Positions 9,479 to 17,589 of a DNA stretch of 64,000 nucleotides are shown here, in pieces (within the stretch, counting starts at the first letter, position 1; the number at the start of each line of letters is the position of its first letter). Under the pieces are notes generated by a model, which worked only from the letters and a program-made list of their open reading frames with translations, ran no database searches and was not told the origin of the DNA. Position numbers and translations under genes: made by a program. The stretch is from Clostridium sp. BJN0001 (GTDB lineage: Bacteria; Bacillota; Clostridia; Clostridiales; Clostridiaceae): assembly GCF_022869825.1 (NCBI RefSeq), contig NZ_CP094971.1:1055501-1119500 (forward strand), in the 5' to 3' direction.

Positions 9479-9500
9479 ATATAAAAAGGGGGACTAATAA

Positions 9501-10592
9501 ATGAATAATTATAGTGTTTATTTACCATGTTATAGTGTAGGAACTGAGTGTTATAAGGAAATTCCGTATGTAACAAAGCGTTTTGGGGAAAAAGCAGTGG
9601 TAATAGGCGGAAAAACAGCACTTTCAAAAGCTAAGGATAGTATACTAGAAGGAGTCAAAGATTCTAATGTAGAAATACTTGATTTCCTATGGTATGGTGG
9701 AAATTCAACTTATGAAAATGCTGACATGCTTTTAAATAATAAAAGCGTTAGACAAGCTGATTTTGTATTTGCTGTAGGTGGTGGAAGAGCAGTAGATACA
9801 TGCAAAGTTGTTGCAGACAAACTTGATAAGCCACTATTTACATTTCCAACAATTGCATCGAATTGTGCAGCATGTACTGCAATAGCAGTAATTTATAATA
9901 GTAATGATACGTTTAAAGAATATTATTATATAAAAGCACCAGCAGTTCATACATTTATAAATACAAAAATAATTGCAGAAGCACCCGAATCATTATTTTG
10001 GGCAGGAATCGGAGATGCATTATCTAAAGAAACAGAAGTGTTATTTGCAACACGAGGTAAAGATTTATTTCATACTCCACTTTTAGGAGCACAGCTTGCA
10101 TGTGCATGTGATAAACCTCTTCTTGATTTTGGTAAAAAAGCACTTGATGATTGCAAAAGTAATAAACCTTCAGATGAGCTTTCACAGGTAGCACTTGATA
10201 TTATAATAAGTACAGGACTTGTTTCAAATTTAACATCAGATGGTGACAACTATTATTATAACAGCAGTCTTGCACATTGTGTTTATTATGGATCAACTCT
10301 AGTTAAAGAGTGCAGCAAACATCTTCATGGAGAAATAGTTGCATTTGGAGTACTTTGTCTTTTAACTTATGATAAGCAGTATGAAAAGCGAGAGAAGATA
10401 TTTAAGTTTAATAAAAGTGTAGGACTTCCAACATGTCTTAGTGATATTGGAGCAACTAAAGATGATGTAAGAAAGATGGTTAAGAAATCTGAATCTGCAG
10501 TTGAATTTAATTGTGCACCATACAAAATAACAGAAGACAATTTTGTCAAAGCTATTTTGGATTGCGATAAATTCTCAAAGGAAAATAAATAA
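9501..10592 (+). CDS. iron-containing alcohol dehydrogenase / glycerol dehydrogenase-like
   Basis: NAD(P)-dependent group III dehydrogenase, cytoplasmic, 363 aa. The nucleotide-binding GGG motif is in VFAVGGGRAVDTCKVVA, followed by the TFPTIASNCAACTA segment typical of glycerol-dehydrogenase-like members. Probable metal ligands are Asp in GIGDALSKETE, His in LAHCVYYG and His in HLHGEIVAFG. Length matches GldA (about 365). The real substrate is uncertain; many clostridial members of this subgroup are unassigned. A GGGGG ribosome site precedes the ATG. It is monocistronic, with an attenuator-like leader and a terminator at 10615. Confidence 0.8.
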   Translation: MNNYSVYLPCYSVGTECYKEIPYVTKRFGEKAVVIGGKTALSKAKDSILEGVKDSNVEILDFLWYGGNSTYENADMLLNNKSVRQADFVFAVGGGRAVDTCKVVADKLDKPLFTFPTIASNCAACTAIAVIYNSNDTFKEYYYIKAPAVHTFINTKIIAEAPESLFWAGIGDALSKETEVLFATRGKDLFHTPLLGAQLACACDKPLLDFGKKALDDCKSNKPSDELSQVALDIIISTGLVSNLTSDGDNYYYNSSLAHCVYYGSTLVKECSKHLHGEIVAFGVLCLLTYDKQYEKREKIFKFNKSVGLPTCLSDIGATKDDVRKMVKKSESAVEFNCAPYKITEDNFVKAILDCDKFSKENK

Positions 10593-10614
10593 ATTTAAGT
10601 CTTAGATAAAACAT

Positions 10615-10656
10615 AAAGAGTTTAGCTTTAATATTTAGGCTAAACTCTTTGTGTTT
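10615..10656 (+). terminator. terminator of the dehydrogenase gene
   Basis: A perfect 12-bp stem (AAAGAGTTTAGC 10615-10626 with 10639-10650) is followed by GTGTTTTT. It lies between convergent genes. Confidence 0.8.
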
Positions 10657-10669
10657 TTAGAATGTTTTA

Positions 10670-10798
10670 TTATTTATAATGAGTTTTTACTGAAGGTTCT
10701 TTTTCACATTCAGCACAGTCATCATGTGCTTTATTTTTTATGTTATTTAAGTAAGTTCTAGACGACGGATCGTTTACCGATGTTTTTTTACTTGACAT
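10670..10798 (-). CDS. 42-aa hydrophilic protein with a DDCAEC motif
   Basis: The minus-strand frame encodes MSSKKTSVNDPSSRTYLNNI... with AHDDCAECEKEPS near the C-terminus. It is supported by an ideal ribosome site, AGAGGAGGA, 6-7 bases before the ATG (complement of 10796-10798), and by its own gap between two plus-strand genes. The product is soluble, lysine/aspartate-rich, with exactly two cysteines spaced C-x2-C, which could hold a metal or a disulfide. I do not recognise the family. It is too short for most gene callers. Confidence 0.6.
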   Translation of the reverse strand: MSSKKTSVNDPSSRTYLNNIKNKAHDDCAECEKEPSVKTHYK

Positions 10799-10973
10799 AT
10801 ATATTCCTCCTCTTAATTATGAATTAATTTTCTATATTAGCTTATCCAATTATTAAAAAATTATTTTAAAAAAAATATATGGTAACTTTAGTCCATGATA
10901 AATATGTAAATTTAAAGTAATGTGATATAATGTTTTTGTTACAAATGAATATCAAAGATTAGGAGTGGTAGTT

Positions 10974-11660
10974 ATGAAAAAAAGGCGCTATGGACAGATG
11001 TCTGAATCTATTTTAGTGGGTATCTGTTTAGCCTTAACAGGAGGATTCCTTGATGCATATTCTTTTATATGTAGAGGAGAGGTATTCGCAAATGCACAGA
11101 CTGGTAATATAGCTTTATTTGGAGCAAATCTTTTTGAAAGAGAATATGTTAAAGCTTTGAAATATCTTATTCCAATACTAGCATTTGCTATTGGTGTATT
11201 TATTGTAGAAGAAGTAAAACATAGGTATAAAGAAAATAAAACAATTCACTGGAGACAGATAGTTCTTGCATTTGAAATAGTTTTATTAATGATTGTAGGA
11301 TTTATATCAAAAGAAAATAATAATATGGCAAACGTAATAGTATCATTTGTCTGTTCTCTTCAAGTAGATAGTTTTAGAAAAGTTAGAAATAAAACATTTG
11401 CAACTACAATGTGCACAGGAAATCTTAGAAGTGGGACAGCACTTTTATGTACATATAGAGTTATTAAAGATAAAAGTTTACGGAGCAAAGCATTTGATTA
11501 TTATGCAATAATTTTAGTATTTATAATTGGAGCAGGTATCGGAGGAATATGCTCATCTTTATTTCATGAAAAGTCTATTATAATTTCTATTATTCCTCTT
11601 ATTATATGCTTCCTTGTAATGTTTATTAGAGAAGAAAAAGCTGGGGATATTTACAGCTAA
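10974..11660 (+). CDS. YoaK/DUF1275 family membrane protein
   Basis: 228-aa integral membrane protein with about six transmembrane helices. The N-terminal signature is ALTGGFLDAYSFICRGEVFANAQTGNIALFG, which is diagnostic of DUF1275 (B. subtilis YoaK type). The function of the family is not established; a small-molecule transport role is often proposed. The frame opens at a GTG at 10965, but AGGAG at 10961-10965 is itself the ribosome site for the ATG at 10974. It is monocistronic. Confidence 0.88.
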   Translation: MKKRRYGQMSESILVGICLALTGGFLDAYSFICRGEVFANAQTGNIALFGANLFEREYVKALKYLIPILAFAIGVFIVEEVKHRYKENKTIHWRQIVLAFEIVLLMIVGFISKENNNMANVIVSFVCSLQVDSFRKVRNKTFATTMCTGNLRSGTALLCTYRVIKDKSLRSKAFDYYAIILVFIIGAGIGGICSSLFHEKSIIISIIPLIICFLVMFIREEKAGDIYS

Positions 11661-11672
11661 TTTTATTTTTAT

Positions 11673-11712
11673 AATTGCCATCATGCTAAGATTTAGTATT
11701 ATGGCAATTTTT
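11673..11712 (+). terminator. probable terminator after the DUF1275 gene
   Basis: AATTGCCAT (11673-11681) pairs with ATGGCAATT (11701-11709), with additional inner pairs and a short T run. Confidence 0.6.
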
Positions 11713-11822
11713 GGCATTAACAATACAAGAAAATAAATATTTATTATATATTTTATTTAAAAATCGGATTAATTTAGTATAATATATATAGATATGTTTA
11801 TTTATATATGGGGGATTGAATT

Positions 11823-13529
11823 ATGATTAAGAAGATTAATAGGAGTTTAACATTAATTACTATCATAGTTATACTTATGCTAATTGGCTTTTTATCAATT
11901 ATAAAAACATTTACAAAAGCTGATAGCTTGAGTGTACTTTTTGATAATTCTCTAATTTCATCATCGATTATAAATTTAGAAGATGATTGGAATATGAGAA
12001 GCGAAAATAATATAGAGAAGGTAGAGCAAATTCAATTCCCGAAAAGATTTAAATATGATAAAGGAAATGTAATATCTTTTTCAAGAAATATTACTGGAGA
12101 TTTTTCAGTAGATGATGATATGCTATGTATACAGACTGATATAAGCAATTTTATTGTATATGTAGATAATATAAAAATATATGATTATTATGACTTTAAA
12201 TATGATAAGCCTTTAAATAAATCTTTAAATAAAATACATCTTATAAGGATTCCAAATAATTTTAGAGACAAAAATATTAAAATTAAATTTAGAATGTGCT
12301 CAGGAACGAATACTTCCTATAATATACGAAAGATATGTATAGGAAGCAAAGTATCAATTCTTTATTCAATAATAAAAAATGAGATACCAAGTATGATATT
12401 TGTTATTGCATCTTTAATTCTTGGAATAATTGTAATTTTATTTTCTATTACAGGTCTTTTAAAGAAAGAAGATGAAGAGTTAAGTTTATTATTTTTTGTT
12501 GGACTCTTTACTTTAATAGGTTCTATATATGTATTTTCAAATACAAATACTATACAGATATTTTTAAAAAATGTGTACACAATTAATACAATTAAATATG
12601 TATCATTATTATTTTTGCCAATAAATTTTCTAGTATTAATTATTTTAAATACACCAAAAGAAAAAAATAAATTGTTATATGTTTTTTTTAGTATATCCAT
12701 TGTTAATTTTATATTTCAAATTTTATTGACAGAAAAAGAAATAACAGATTATAAAAGTAATATAGATATAACAAGGCTTCTTATAATAGCGGTTTTTTTT
12801 ATAACTATATTTATACAATTAAGATATTGGAGAGGCGAAAAAAAGTTATTTCTAATTTCTACTTTACCTATAATGTTTACAGCAATTTTAGAAATTTTAA
12901 TAAAGCATTTTTCAAATCTTATAAGGGGTGGTATATTAGAAATCGGAATTCTAGTTTTTATATCTATAAATTTTTCACATACGATAAATGAGTATTTTAA
13001 ATATCTTAAAAAATCTATGCAGACTGACGTATTTAAAGAACTTGCTTATATAGATAAAATGACAGATGTAGGGAATAGAGTTTCCTATGAACAAAAAATT
13101 ACTTCTATAAATGACAAAAGAGACAGCTACTTAAGTATATGGTGTTTTTCGTTTGATATAAATAATTTAAAAACAGTAAATGATACATTAGGTCATAGCA
13201 GTGGAGACATGCTAATTATTGGATTTGCAAATGTGTTTAAAAAAACATTTAAAAATAAAGGAGATTGTTTTAGAACTGGAGGAGATGAATTTGTTGCAAT
13301 AACATATAATATGAAAGAAGAGGATGTAGCAGAGATTATTGATTATTTTTATAAAAATCTTGTCGAACATAATACTGTTACAGAACCAAAATTAAGTGTA
13401 GCCGTTGGATTTAAAAAATATAATAAAGAAACGGATAAAAATATAAATCAGACTTTAATGAAATCAGACAAATTAATGTATCGAAATAAAATTTTAGTGA
13501 AGAAACAGCACAATATGAAAATTAGATAA
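11823..13529 (+). CDS. membrane-bound diguanylate cyclase (GGDEF)
   Basis: Predicted cyclic-di-GMP synthase, 568 aa. One N-terminal membrane anchor (about 8-30) is followed by an extracellular beta-rich sensor region of about 150 residues and 6-7 transmembrane helices (about 185-385), an arrangement like 7TMR-DISM receptors. A C-terminal GGDEF domain carries the intact motif GGDEF at residues 486-490 and the substrate-binding context FDINNLKTVNDTLGHSSGD. The RxxD inhibitory site that normally ends five residues before GG is absent (NKG-D-CFRT-GG), so classical product inhibition is not expected. It is monocistronic with a strong terminator. The ligand of the sensor region is unknown. Confidence 0.87.
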   Translation: MIKKINRSLTLITIIVILMLIGFLSIIKTFTKADSLSVLFDNSLISSSIINLEDDWNMRSENNIEKVEQIQFPKRFKYDKGNVISFSRNITGDFSVDDDMLCIQTDISNFIVYVDNIKIYDYYDFKYDKPLNKSLNKIHLIRIPNNFRDKNIKIKFRMCSGTNTSYNIRKICIGSKVSILYSIIKNEIPSMIFVIASLILGIIVILFSITGLLKKEDEELSLLFFVGLFTLIGSIYVFSNTNTIQIFLKNVYTINTIKYVSLLFLPINFLVLIILNTPKEKNKLLYVFFSISIVNFIFQILLTEKEITDYKSNIDITRLLIIAVFFITIFIQLRYWRGEKKLFLISTLPIMFTAILEILIKHFSNLIRGGILEIGILVFISINFSHTINEYFKYLKKSMQTDVFKELAYIDKMTDVGNRVSYEQKITSINDKRDSYLSIWCFSFDINNLKTVNDTLGHSSGDMLIIGFANVFKKTFKNKGDCFRTGGDEFVAITYNMKEEDVAEIIDYFYKNLVEHNTVTEPKLSVAVGFKKYNKETDKNINQTLMKSDKLMYRNKILVKKQHNMKIR

Positions 13530-13535
13530 TTTTTC

Positions 13536-13586
13536 AAAGGTCAAATAATGAAAAACTTAAATTGATCATTATTTGACCTTTATTTG
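13536..13586 (+). terminator. terminator of the diguanylate cyclase gene
   Basis: A perfect 16-bp stem (13536-13551 with 13566-13581) closed by AAAGGTCA/TGACCTTT is followed by TATTTG. Confidence 0.75.
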
Positions 13587-13666
13587 TTAACGGCTATTTT
13601 TTAAAATCTTATAATATTTCGTTTTATGCATCATTAAAAGATTTAGTATATTGCGTAAAAACATGA

Positions 13667-13725
13667 TTGACAATGGTAAATAAAAGGTATAATATTAATT
13701 CATACTAAGTTTATCATATTAGTAT
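13667..13725 (+). promoter_or_regulatory. metY promoter with a downstream inverted repeat
   Basis: TTGACA (13667-13672) and TATAAT (13688-13693) have a rather short 15-base spacer. At the expected transcription start lies the inverted repeat ATACTAA (13702-13708) / TTAGTAT (13719-13725), a candidate repressor site. No SAM riboswitch or T-box is seen in this leader. Confidence 0.5.
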
Positions 13726-13752
13726 ATTTAATATTACTAAGGGGGCTAAATT

Positions 13753-15036
13753 ATGAATGAAAGAAAATATAAGTTCGAAACAATTCAAGTACATGCGGGG
13801 CAGGAGACAGCTGATAAGTCGACTGATTCAAGAGCAGTTCCTATTTATCAGACATCTTCTTATGTATTTAAAGATTCAGCACAAGGGGCAGCAAGATTTG
13901 CACTAAAAGAGCCGGGAAATATTTATGGAAGGCTTACAAATCCTACAGAAGATATTTTTGAAAAACGTATAGCAGCACTTGAAGGTGGAGTAGCAGCTGT
14001 AGCAACAGCATCAGGAGCAGCTGCAATTACTTATGCGGTATTAAATATATCTCAGCAAGGAGATAATATAGTATCTGCAAGTTCACTTTATGGTGGAACA
14101 TATAATTTATTTAAACACACTCTTCCAAGGTATGGAATAACAACTAAATTTGTTAAAGAGGATGATTTAGAAAGTTTTAAGAAGGCTATAGATAGTAAAA
14201 CAAAGGCTATATATATAGAAACACTTGGAAATCCTAATTGCAATATAATAGATGTTGATGAAGTCGCAAAAATAGCACATGAACATAAAATACCACTAAT
14301 TGTAGATAATACTTTTGCAACTCCATATCTTTTTAGACCTATAGAACATGGTGCTGATATAGTGGTTCACTCTGCAACTAAATTTATTGGAGGCCATGGC
14401 ACTTCTATTGGAGGAGTTATAATTGATTCTGGAAAATTTGATTGGTTTTCATCAGAAAAGTTTTTGCAGCTTTCAAAAGAAGATCCAAGTTATCATGGTT
14501 TTGTTTTTGCAAAAGATGCTGCACCAGCAGGATTTGCAGTAAGAGTTCGTGCAATATTATTAAGAGATACAGGAGCAACTATAAGTCCATTTAATTCATT
14601 TTTGTTTCTGCAGGGGCTTGAAACACTTTCTTTAAGAGTGGAAAGGCATGTATATAATGCATTAAAAGTAGTGGAATTTTTAAATAATAATGATAAAGTA
14701 GAAAAGGTAAATCATCCATCTTTGCCTAATAGTAAGTATAATAAATTATATAAAAAATATTTTAAAAATGGAGCAGGCTCAATTTTTACATTTGAGATTA
14801 AAGGTGGATCTAAAGAAGCTCAGAAATTTATAAACAAACTTAAGATTTTTTCTCTTCTTGCAAATGTAGCGGATGTTAAATCTTTAGTTATTCATCCAGC
14901 AAGCACAACACATGCACAGCTTACGAAAAAGCAGCTTATTGAAACAGGAATAAAAGAAAATACAATAAGACTTTCTATAGGAACTGAAAATATTGATGAT
15001 ATAATTTATGATTTAAATAATGCATTTAAGGATTAA
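13753..15036 (+). CDS. metY: O-acetylhomoserine sulfhydrylase (aminocarboxypropyltransferase)
   Basis: PLP enzyme of the Cys/Met gamma-replacement family; makes homocysteine from O-acetylhomoserine and sulfide. 427 aa, the length of MetY (about 425-430) and longer than MetB/MetC (about 380). The opening [26 protein letters not shown] is diagnostic, and the PLP lysine is Lys210 in [11 protein letters not shown]. MetY proteins often also accept other thiols or act on O-acetylserine, so substrate range is inferred from family. AAGGGGG precedes the ATG. It stands alone with its own promoter and terminator. Confidence 0.93.
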   Translation: MNERKYKFETIQVHAGQETADKSTDSRAVPIYQTSSYVFKDSAQGAARFALKEPGNIYGRLTNPTEDIFEKRIAALEGGVAAVATASGAAAITYAVLNISQQGDNIVSASSLYGGTYNLFKHTLPRYGITTKFVKEDDLESFKKAIDSKTKAIYIETLGNPNCNIIDVDEVAKIAHEHKIPLIVDNTFATPYLFRPIEHGADIVVHSATKFIGGHGTSIGGVIIDSGKFDWFSSEKFLQLSKEDPSYHGFVFAKDAAPAGFAVRVRAILLRDTGATISPFNSFLFLQGLETLSLRVERHVYNALKVVEFLNNNDKVEKVNHPSLPNSKYNKLYKKYFKNGAGSIFTFEIKGGSKEAQKFINKLKIFSLLANVADVKSLVIHPASTTHAQLTKKQLIETGIKENTIRLSIGTENIDDIIYDLNNAFKD

Positions 15037-15060
15037 CATAATAAAATGTGATTATTTTAT

Positions 15061-15107
15061 AAAAGCGTAGCTTTATTATAATAATAAAACTACGTTTATT
15101 TTTATGT
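15061..15107 (+). terminator. terminator of metY
   Basis: AAGCGTAG and CTACGTTT arms flank an AT-rich loop that can extend the stem, followed by ATTTTT. Confidence 0.7.
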
Positions 15108-15241
15108 GAATATATCATTTTATAAATTTTTTGTTGTATAAATAAATGTCAAAACTTTAATAAAAATATAAAAAAGAACCTAAAAATTGAATATTAGTTG
15201 TATGATATATAGAAATAATTAGCTTGTGTGAGGGATTCGTA

Positions 15242-15901
15242 ATGAAAAAGAAGATATTTATATTTATTTTTATGGTTGTTATATATATTTTTGCTATTCC
15301 TGTTTCAAATGTTTATGCAGATGGATGGGAAAGTAATAATGGAAAATGGTTTTATAAATTAGATAACGGTGAATATCGTAAAGGATGGATATTTGATAAA
15401 AATGATTGGTATTATTTAAAAGAAGATGGAAGTATGGCTACTGGTTGGCTTAAAAATAGTGAAAAATGGTTTTACTTTAGAGATTCTGGAAAGATGGCAA
15501 ATAACGTAAATGTTGATGGATATTATTTAGGAGCAGATGGATCTCTTGATTCAGACGTAAAAAATAATGAAGTGAATACTGACGATGTAGATCTTGACGT
15601 TATTTATGCAGAACCTTATAATAATATTAAGGTAAATATTATAAACAAAAGTAAAAACGAGATATCATATACGCTTTCTTATAAAATTTATAAGCTGCAG
15701 AATAATTCATGGGTAGATATTTCAAAAAATACTAATAAAAATATTTTTGATATTGCAATTATGCTTGAACCAAATGAGGTGAATTCTCAGAATATAGATT
15801 TAAATAATTTGTATGAAAAACTGATTCCAGGGCAAAAATATATGATATCAAAAAAAATAGGAAATAAGGATGTAGCTCAGGAATTCAGCATAGAGCCATA
15901 A
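15242..15901 (+). CDS. secreted cell-wall-binding repeat protein
   Basis: 219-aa exoprotein. A signal peptide (MKKKIFIF..., about 1-30, cleavage after VYA) is followed by about three CW_binding_1-type repeats (about 31-100: GWESNNGKWFYK, KGWIFDKNDWYYL, TGWLKNSEKWFYF). A C-terminal beta-rich domain of about 100 residues follows, which I do not recognise. The repeats should anchor it to wall polymers, as in the autolysin at 3913-5538. No catalytic motif is visible. The ATG at 15242 is preferred to an upstream GTG-start extension because the signal peptide begins there. It is 22 bases from the next small gene, so probably a two-gene unit. Confidence 0.82.
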   Translation: MKKKIFIFIFMVVIYIFAIPVSNVYADGWESNNGKWFYKLDNGEYRKGWIFDKNDWYYLKEDGSMATGWLKNSEKWFYFRDSGKMANNVNVDGYYLGADGSLDSDVKNNEVNTDDVDLDVIYAEPYNNIKVNIINKSKNEISYTLSYKIYKLQNNSWVDISKNTNKNIFDIAIMLEPNEVNSQNIDLNNLYEKLIPGQKYMISKKIGNKDVAQEFSIEP

Positions 15902-15923
15902 AGGCTTAAGAAAGGATAATCTT

Positions 15924-16160
15924 ATGAGAAAAGTTTATAAAAATCCTAAAGAACTTGCAACATGTCTTAAAGATGTTGTTGATAAATACTACGATTCATT
16001 AATTACAGAAGAAAAGATGAAAGATGTATTGTCTGAGCTTATTGAGCATAATAGAAATGAAATTTATAAAGATAAAAATATGTCAGTTAAAATATCGAAT
16101 GTAATTGGAAAAGATAGACAAGATATAATTGATAAAGTAGCTAGAAATATTTTAGAATAG
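15924..16160 (+). CDS. TIGR04540-like small conserved clostridial protein
   Basis: 78-aa soluble, helical, highly charged protein with the pattern VYKNPKELATCLKDVVDKYYDSLITEE at its start. It resembles the small uncharacterised clostridial family TIGR04540 as I remember it; this should be confirmed by a profile search. It has no signal peptide or membrane segment. It follows the wall-binding protein by 22 bases and ends in a clear terminator. Its function is unknown. Confidence 0.65.
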   Translation: MRKVYKNPKELATCLKDVVDKYYDSLITEEKMKDVLSELIEHNRNEIYKDKNMSVKISNVIGKDRQDIIDKVARNILE

Positions 16161-16177
16161 ACTTTGAGTAGTAAGAG

Positions 16178-16215
16178 GCATAACAGAATTTTGAATTCTG
16201 GTATGCTTTTTTATT
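16178..16215 (+). terminator. terminator of the 15.2-16.2 kb unit
   Basis: GCATAACAGAATT pairs with AATTCTGGTATGC and is followed by a TTTTTT run. Confidence 0.8.
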
Positions 16216-16223
16216 TCTAAACA

Positions 16224-16252
16224 TTGAAAAGCTTTTCATAAAATGATATTAT
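16224..16252 (+). promoter_or_regulatory. promoter of the universal stress protein gene
   Basis: TTGAAA (16224-16229) and TATTAT (16247-16252) are separated by 17 bases, 54 bases before the ATG. Confidence 0.55.
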
Positions 16253-16305
16253 ATTAATATGAAGATTAAATTTACCCATTAAAGCAAAAAAAGGGGGAAT
16301 ATAGT

Positions 16306-16713
16306 ATGATTAATAAAGTTTTAATACCAATAGATGGAACAGAAAGAAGTTTACATTCTTTTAATTTTGTAAGAAAAATATTTGATAAAGATAATGTAGA
16401 AATTACAATAATGTATGTTAAAGAACTTGTAGTCATAAATGGAGCTGTAATAGAAGATGAGGTAAATATAGCAAAGATAAAAGGTCAGGAAATTTTAAAA
16501 TCAGCAAGGAATATGATAAAAGATTATAATGTTAAAACATTTATGACTTTTGGATATGCGAGCGATGAAATATTAAAGAAAACTAAAGAGGAAAAATACG
16601 ACATAATTGTTATGACTAAGTCAAATAAAAAGGGTATAATAAGAATGATAGGATCTGTTACTTCAAGTGTAGTAAAAAAAGCACAGTGTGTTGTAATGGT
16701 AGTCCCTCAGTAG
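16306..16713 (+). CDS. universal stress protein (UspA family)
   Basis: 135-aa cytoplasmic nucleotide-binding-fold protein, the usual single-domain Usp length. It begins KVLIPIDGTERSLHSF (first strand and Asp of the fold) and ends MIGSVTSSVVKKAQCVVMVVP, which matches the G-x2-G-x9-G-[S/T] ATP-binding pattern only partly, so nucleotide binding is plausible but not certain. It is a single-gene unit with its own promoter and a strong terminator. The physiological role is unknown. Confidence 0.88.
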   Translation: MINKVLIPIDGTERSLHSFNFVRKIFDKDNVEITIMYVKELVVINGAVIEDEVNIAKIKGQEILKSARNMIKDYNVKTFMTFGYASDEILKKTKEEKYDIIVMTKSNKKGIIRMIGSVTSSVVKKAQCVVMVVPQ

Positions 16714-16721
16714 TGAATTAG

Positions 16722-16758
16722 AAAGAGCAGGTCTTAAATTTTACCTGCTCTTTATTAT
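16722..16758 (+). terminator. terminator of uspA-like gene
   Basis: A perfect 11-bp stem (AAAGAGCAGGT 16722-16732 with 16743-16753) is followed by a T-rich sequence. Only a few bases separate it from the next gene's ribosome site. Confidence 0.85.
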
Positions 16759-16774
16759 TTGGAGATGATAAAAA

Positions 16775-17266
16775 ATGGAACATGTAGAACATAATTTTGA
16801 TCCTGTATTTGATAAAAATTCTAAAGTTTTAATTCTTGGAACGATGCCGTCTGTAAAATCAAGAGAAGAAAACTTTTATTATGGACATCCTAGAAATAGA
16901 TTTTGGAAAATCATATCAAAGATAACAGGATGCAGTACATATAATACAATTGAGGAAAAGAAAAAAATGCTTATTAAAAATAAAATAGCAGTATATGATG
17001 TAATAAAAAGTTGTGATATTAATCTATCAAGTGATAGCAGCATAAAAAATGTAGAGCCATCAGATATTGATACAATAGTAAAAAATTCGAATATAAAAAC
17101 TGTATTTTTAAATGGTGATAAAGCTTTCAAACTTTATAATAAATATTTTAAAAATAAATTTGATTTAAAAATAATAAAACTTCCATCTACAAGCCCCGCA
17201 AATGCAAGATTTAAAGAAGAAAATTTGCTTGAAAAGTGGAAAGTTATAAAAGAATATATATGTTGA
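16775..17266 (+). CDS. DNA-deoxyinosine (hypoxanthine) glycosylase, UDG superfamily family 6
   Basis: Predicted base-excision enzyme that removes deaminated adenine (hypoxanthine) from DNA. 163 aa, as expected for the HDG family. The N-terminal motif LILGTMPSVKSREENFYYGHPRNRFWKI and the C-terminal LPSTSPAN are the two UDG-superfamily active-site regions in the form typical of deoxyinosine glycosylases. VFLNGDKAF is the central strand. The terminator upstream is separate from its own ribosome site, so it may depend on read-through or on a nearby weak promoter. The trpS leader promoter overlaps its stop codon. Confidence 0.85.
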   Translation: MEHVEHNFDPVFDKNSKVLILGTMPSVKSREENFYYGHPRNRFWKIISKITGCSTYNTIEEKKKMLIKNKIAVYDVIKSCDINLSSDSSIKNVEPSDIDTIVKNSNIKTVFLNGDKAFKLYNKYFKNKFDLKIIKLPSTSPANARFKEENLLEKWKVIKEYIC

Positions 17267-17291
17267 CAATTATTGAGTACAGAATTAATAT
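17263..17291 (+). promoter_or_regulatory. promoter of the trpS T-box transcript
   Basis: TTGACA (17263-17268) and TAATAT (17286-17291) are 17 bases apart. The -35 overlaps the last codons of the glycosylase gene. Confidence 0.65.
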
Positions 17292-17317
17292 ATAAAAGTA
17301 ATGTTAATATAGATAAA

Positions 17318-17558
17318 GTCTATGATGAGGAATAGTAATTAATAATATCTGTCAAAGAGATTCATAAAGTATGCTGAAAATATGAAACAGATAGATTAAT
17401 GAATGGGCCTTTAAGATATTAGGACAAATCATTTAACTTTTGAGAGTATCTAAAATGGTGACTGCACCTTACAGCAGATTAAAGAGGCATTTAATGCAAA
17501 TTTAGGTGGTACCGCGAAAACATCTTCGTCCTATTATTTTAAGGACGGAGTTTTTTTA
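17318..17558 (+). ncRNA. T-box leader, tRNA-Trp specifier, upstream of trpS
   Basis: Stem I is readable: GGAATAGTA on the 5' side of the specifier loop, with ATTAAT and ATCTGT segments pairing to ACAGATAGATTAAT. The specifier triplet TGG is at 17404-17406 after GAA. The T-box sequence AGGTGGTACCGCG is at about 17502-17514. The terminator uses arms 17524-17532 and 17542-17550 followed by T7. A Trp specifier ahead of tryptophanyl-tRNA synthetase is self-consistent: uncharged tRNA-Trp should allow read-through. Confidence 0.93.
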
Positions 17559-17589
17559 TTTATATTTAAAATTTAAGGAGTGTATTTTT

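Noticed and set aside
12362..12700. 112-codon minus-strand frame inside the diguanylate cyclase gene
   Set aside because: Antisense shadow of a hydrophobic region with no ribosome site; the plus-strand gene is complete and well supported.
13582..13752. SAM (S-box) riboswitch ahead of metY
   Set aside because: None of the conserved S-box segments and no terminator between promoter and gene are seen.
17506..17589. N-terminal extension of TrpRS
   Set aside because: The extra codons translate the T-box and terminator; the ribosome site and family alignment place the start at 17590.
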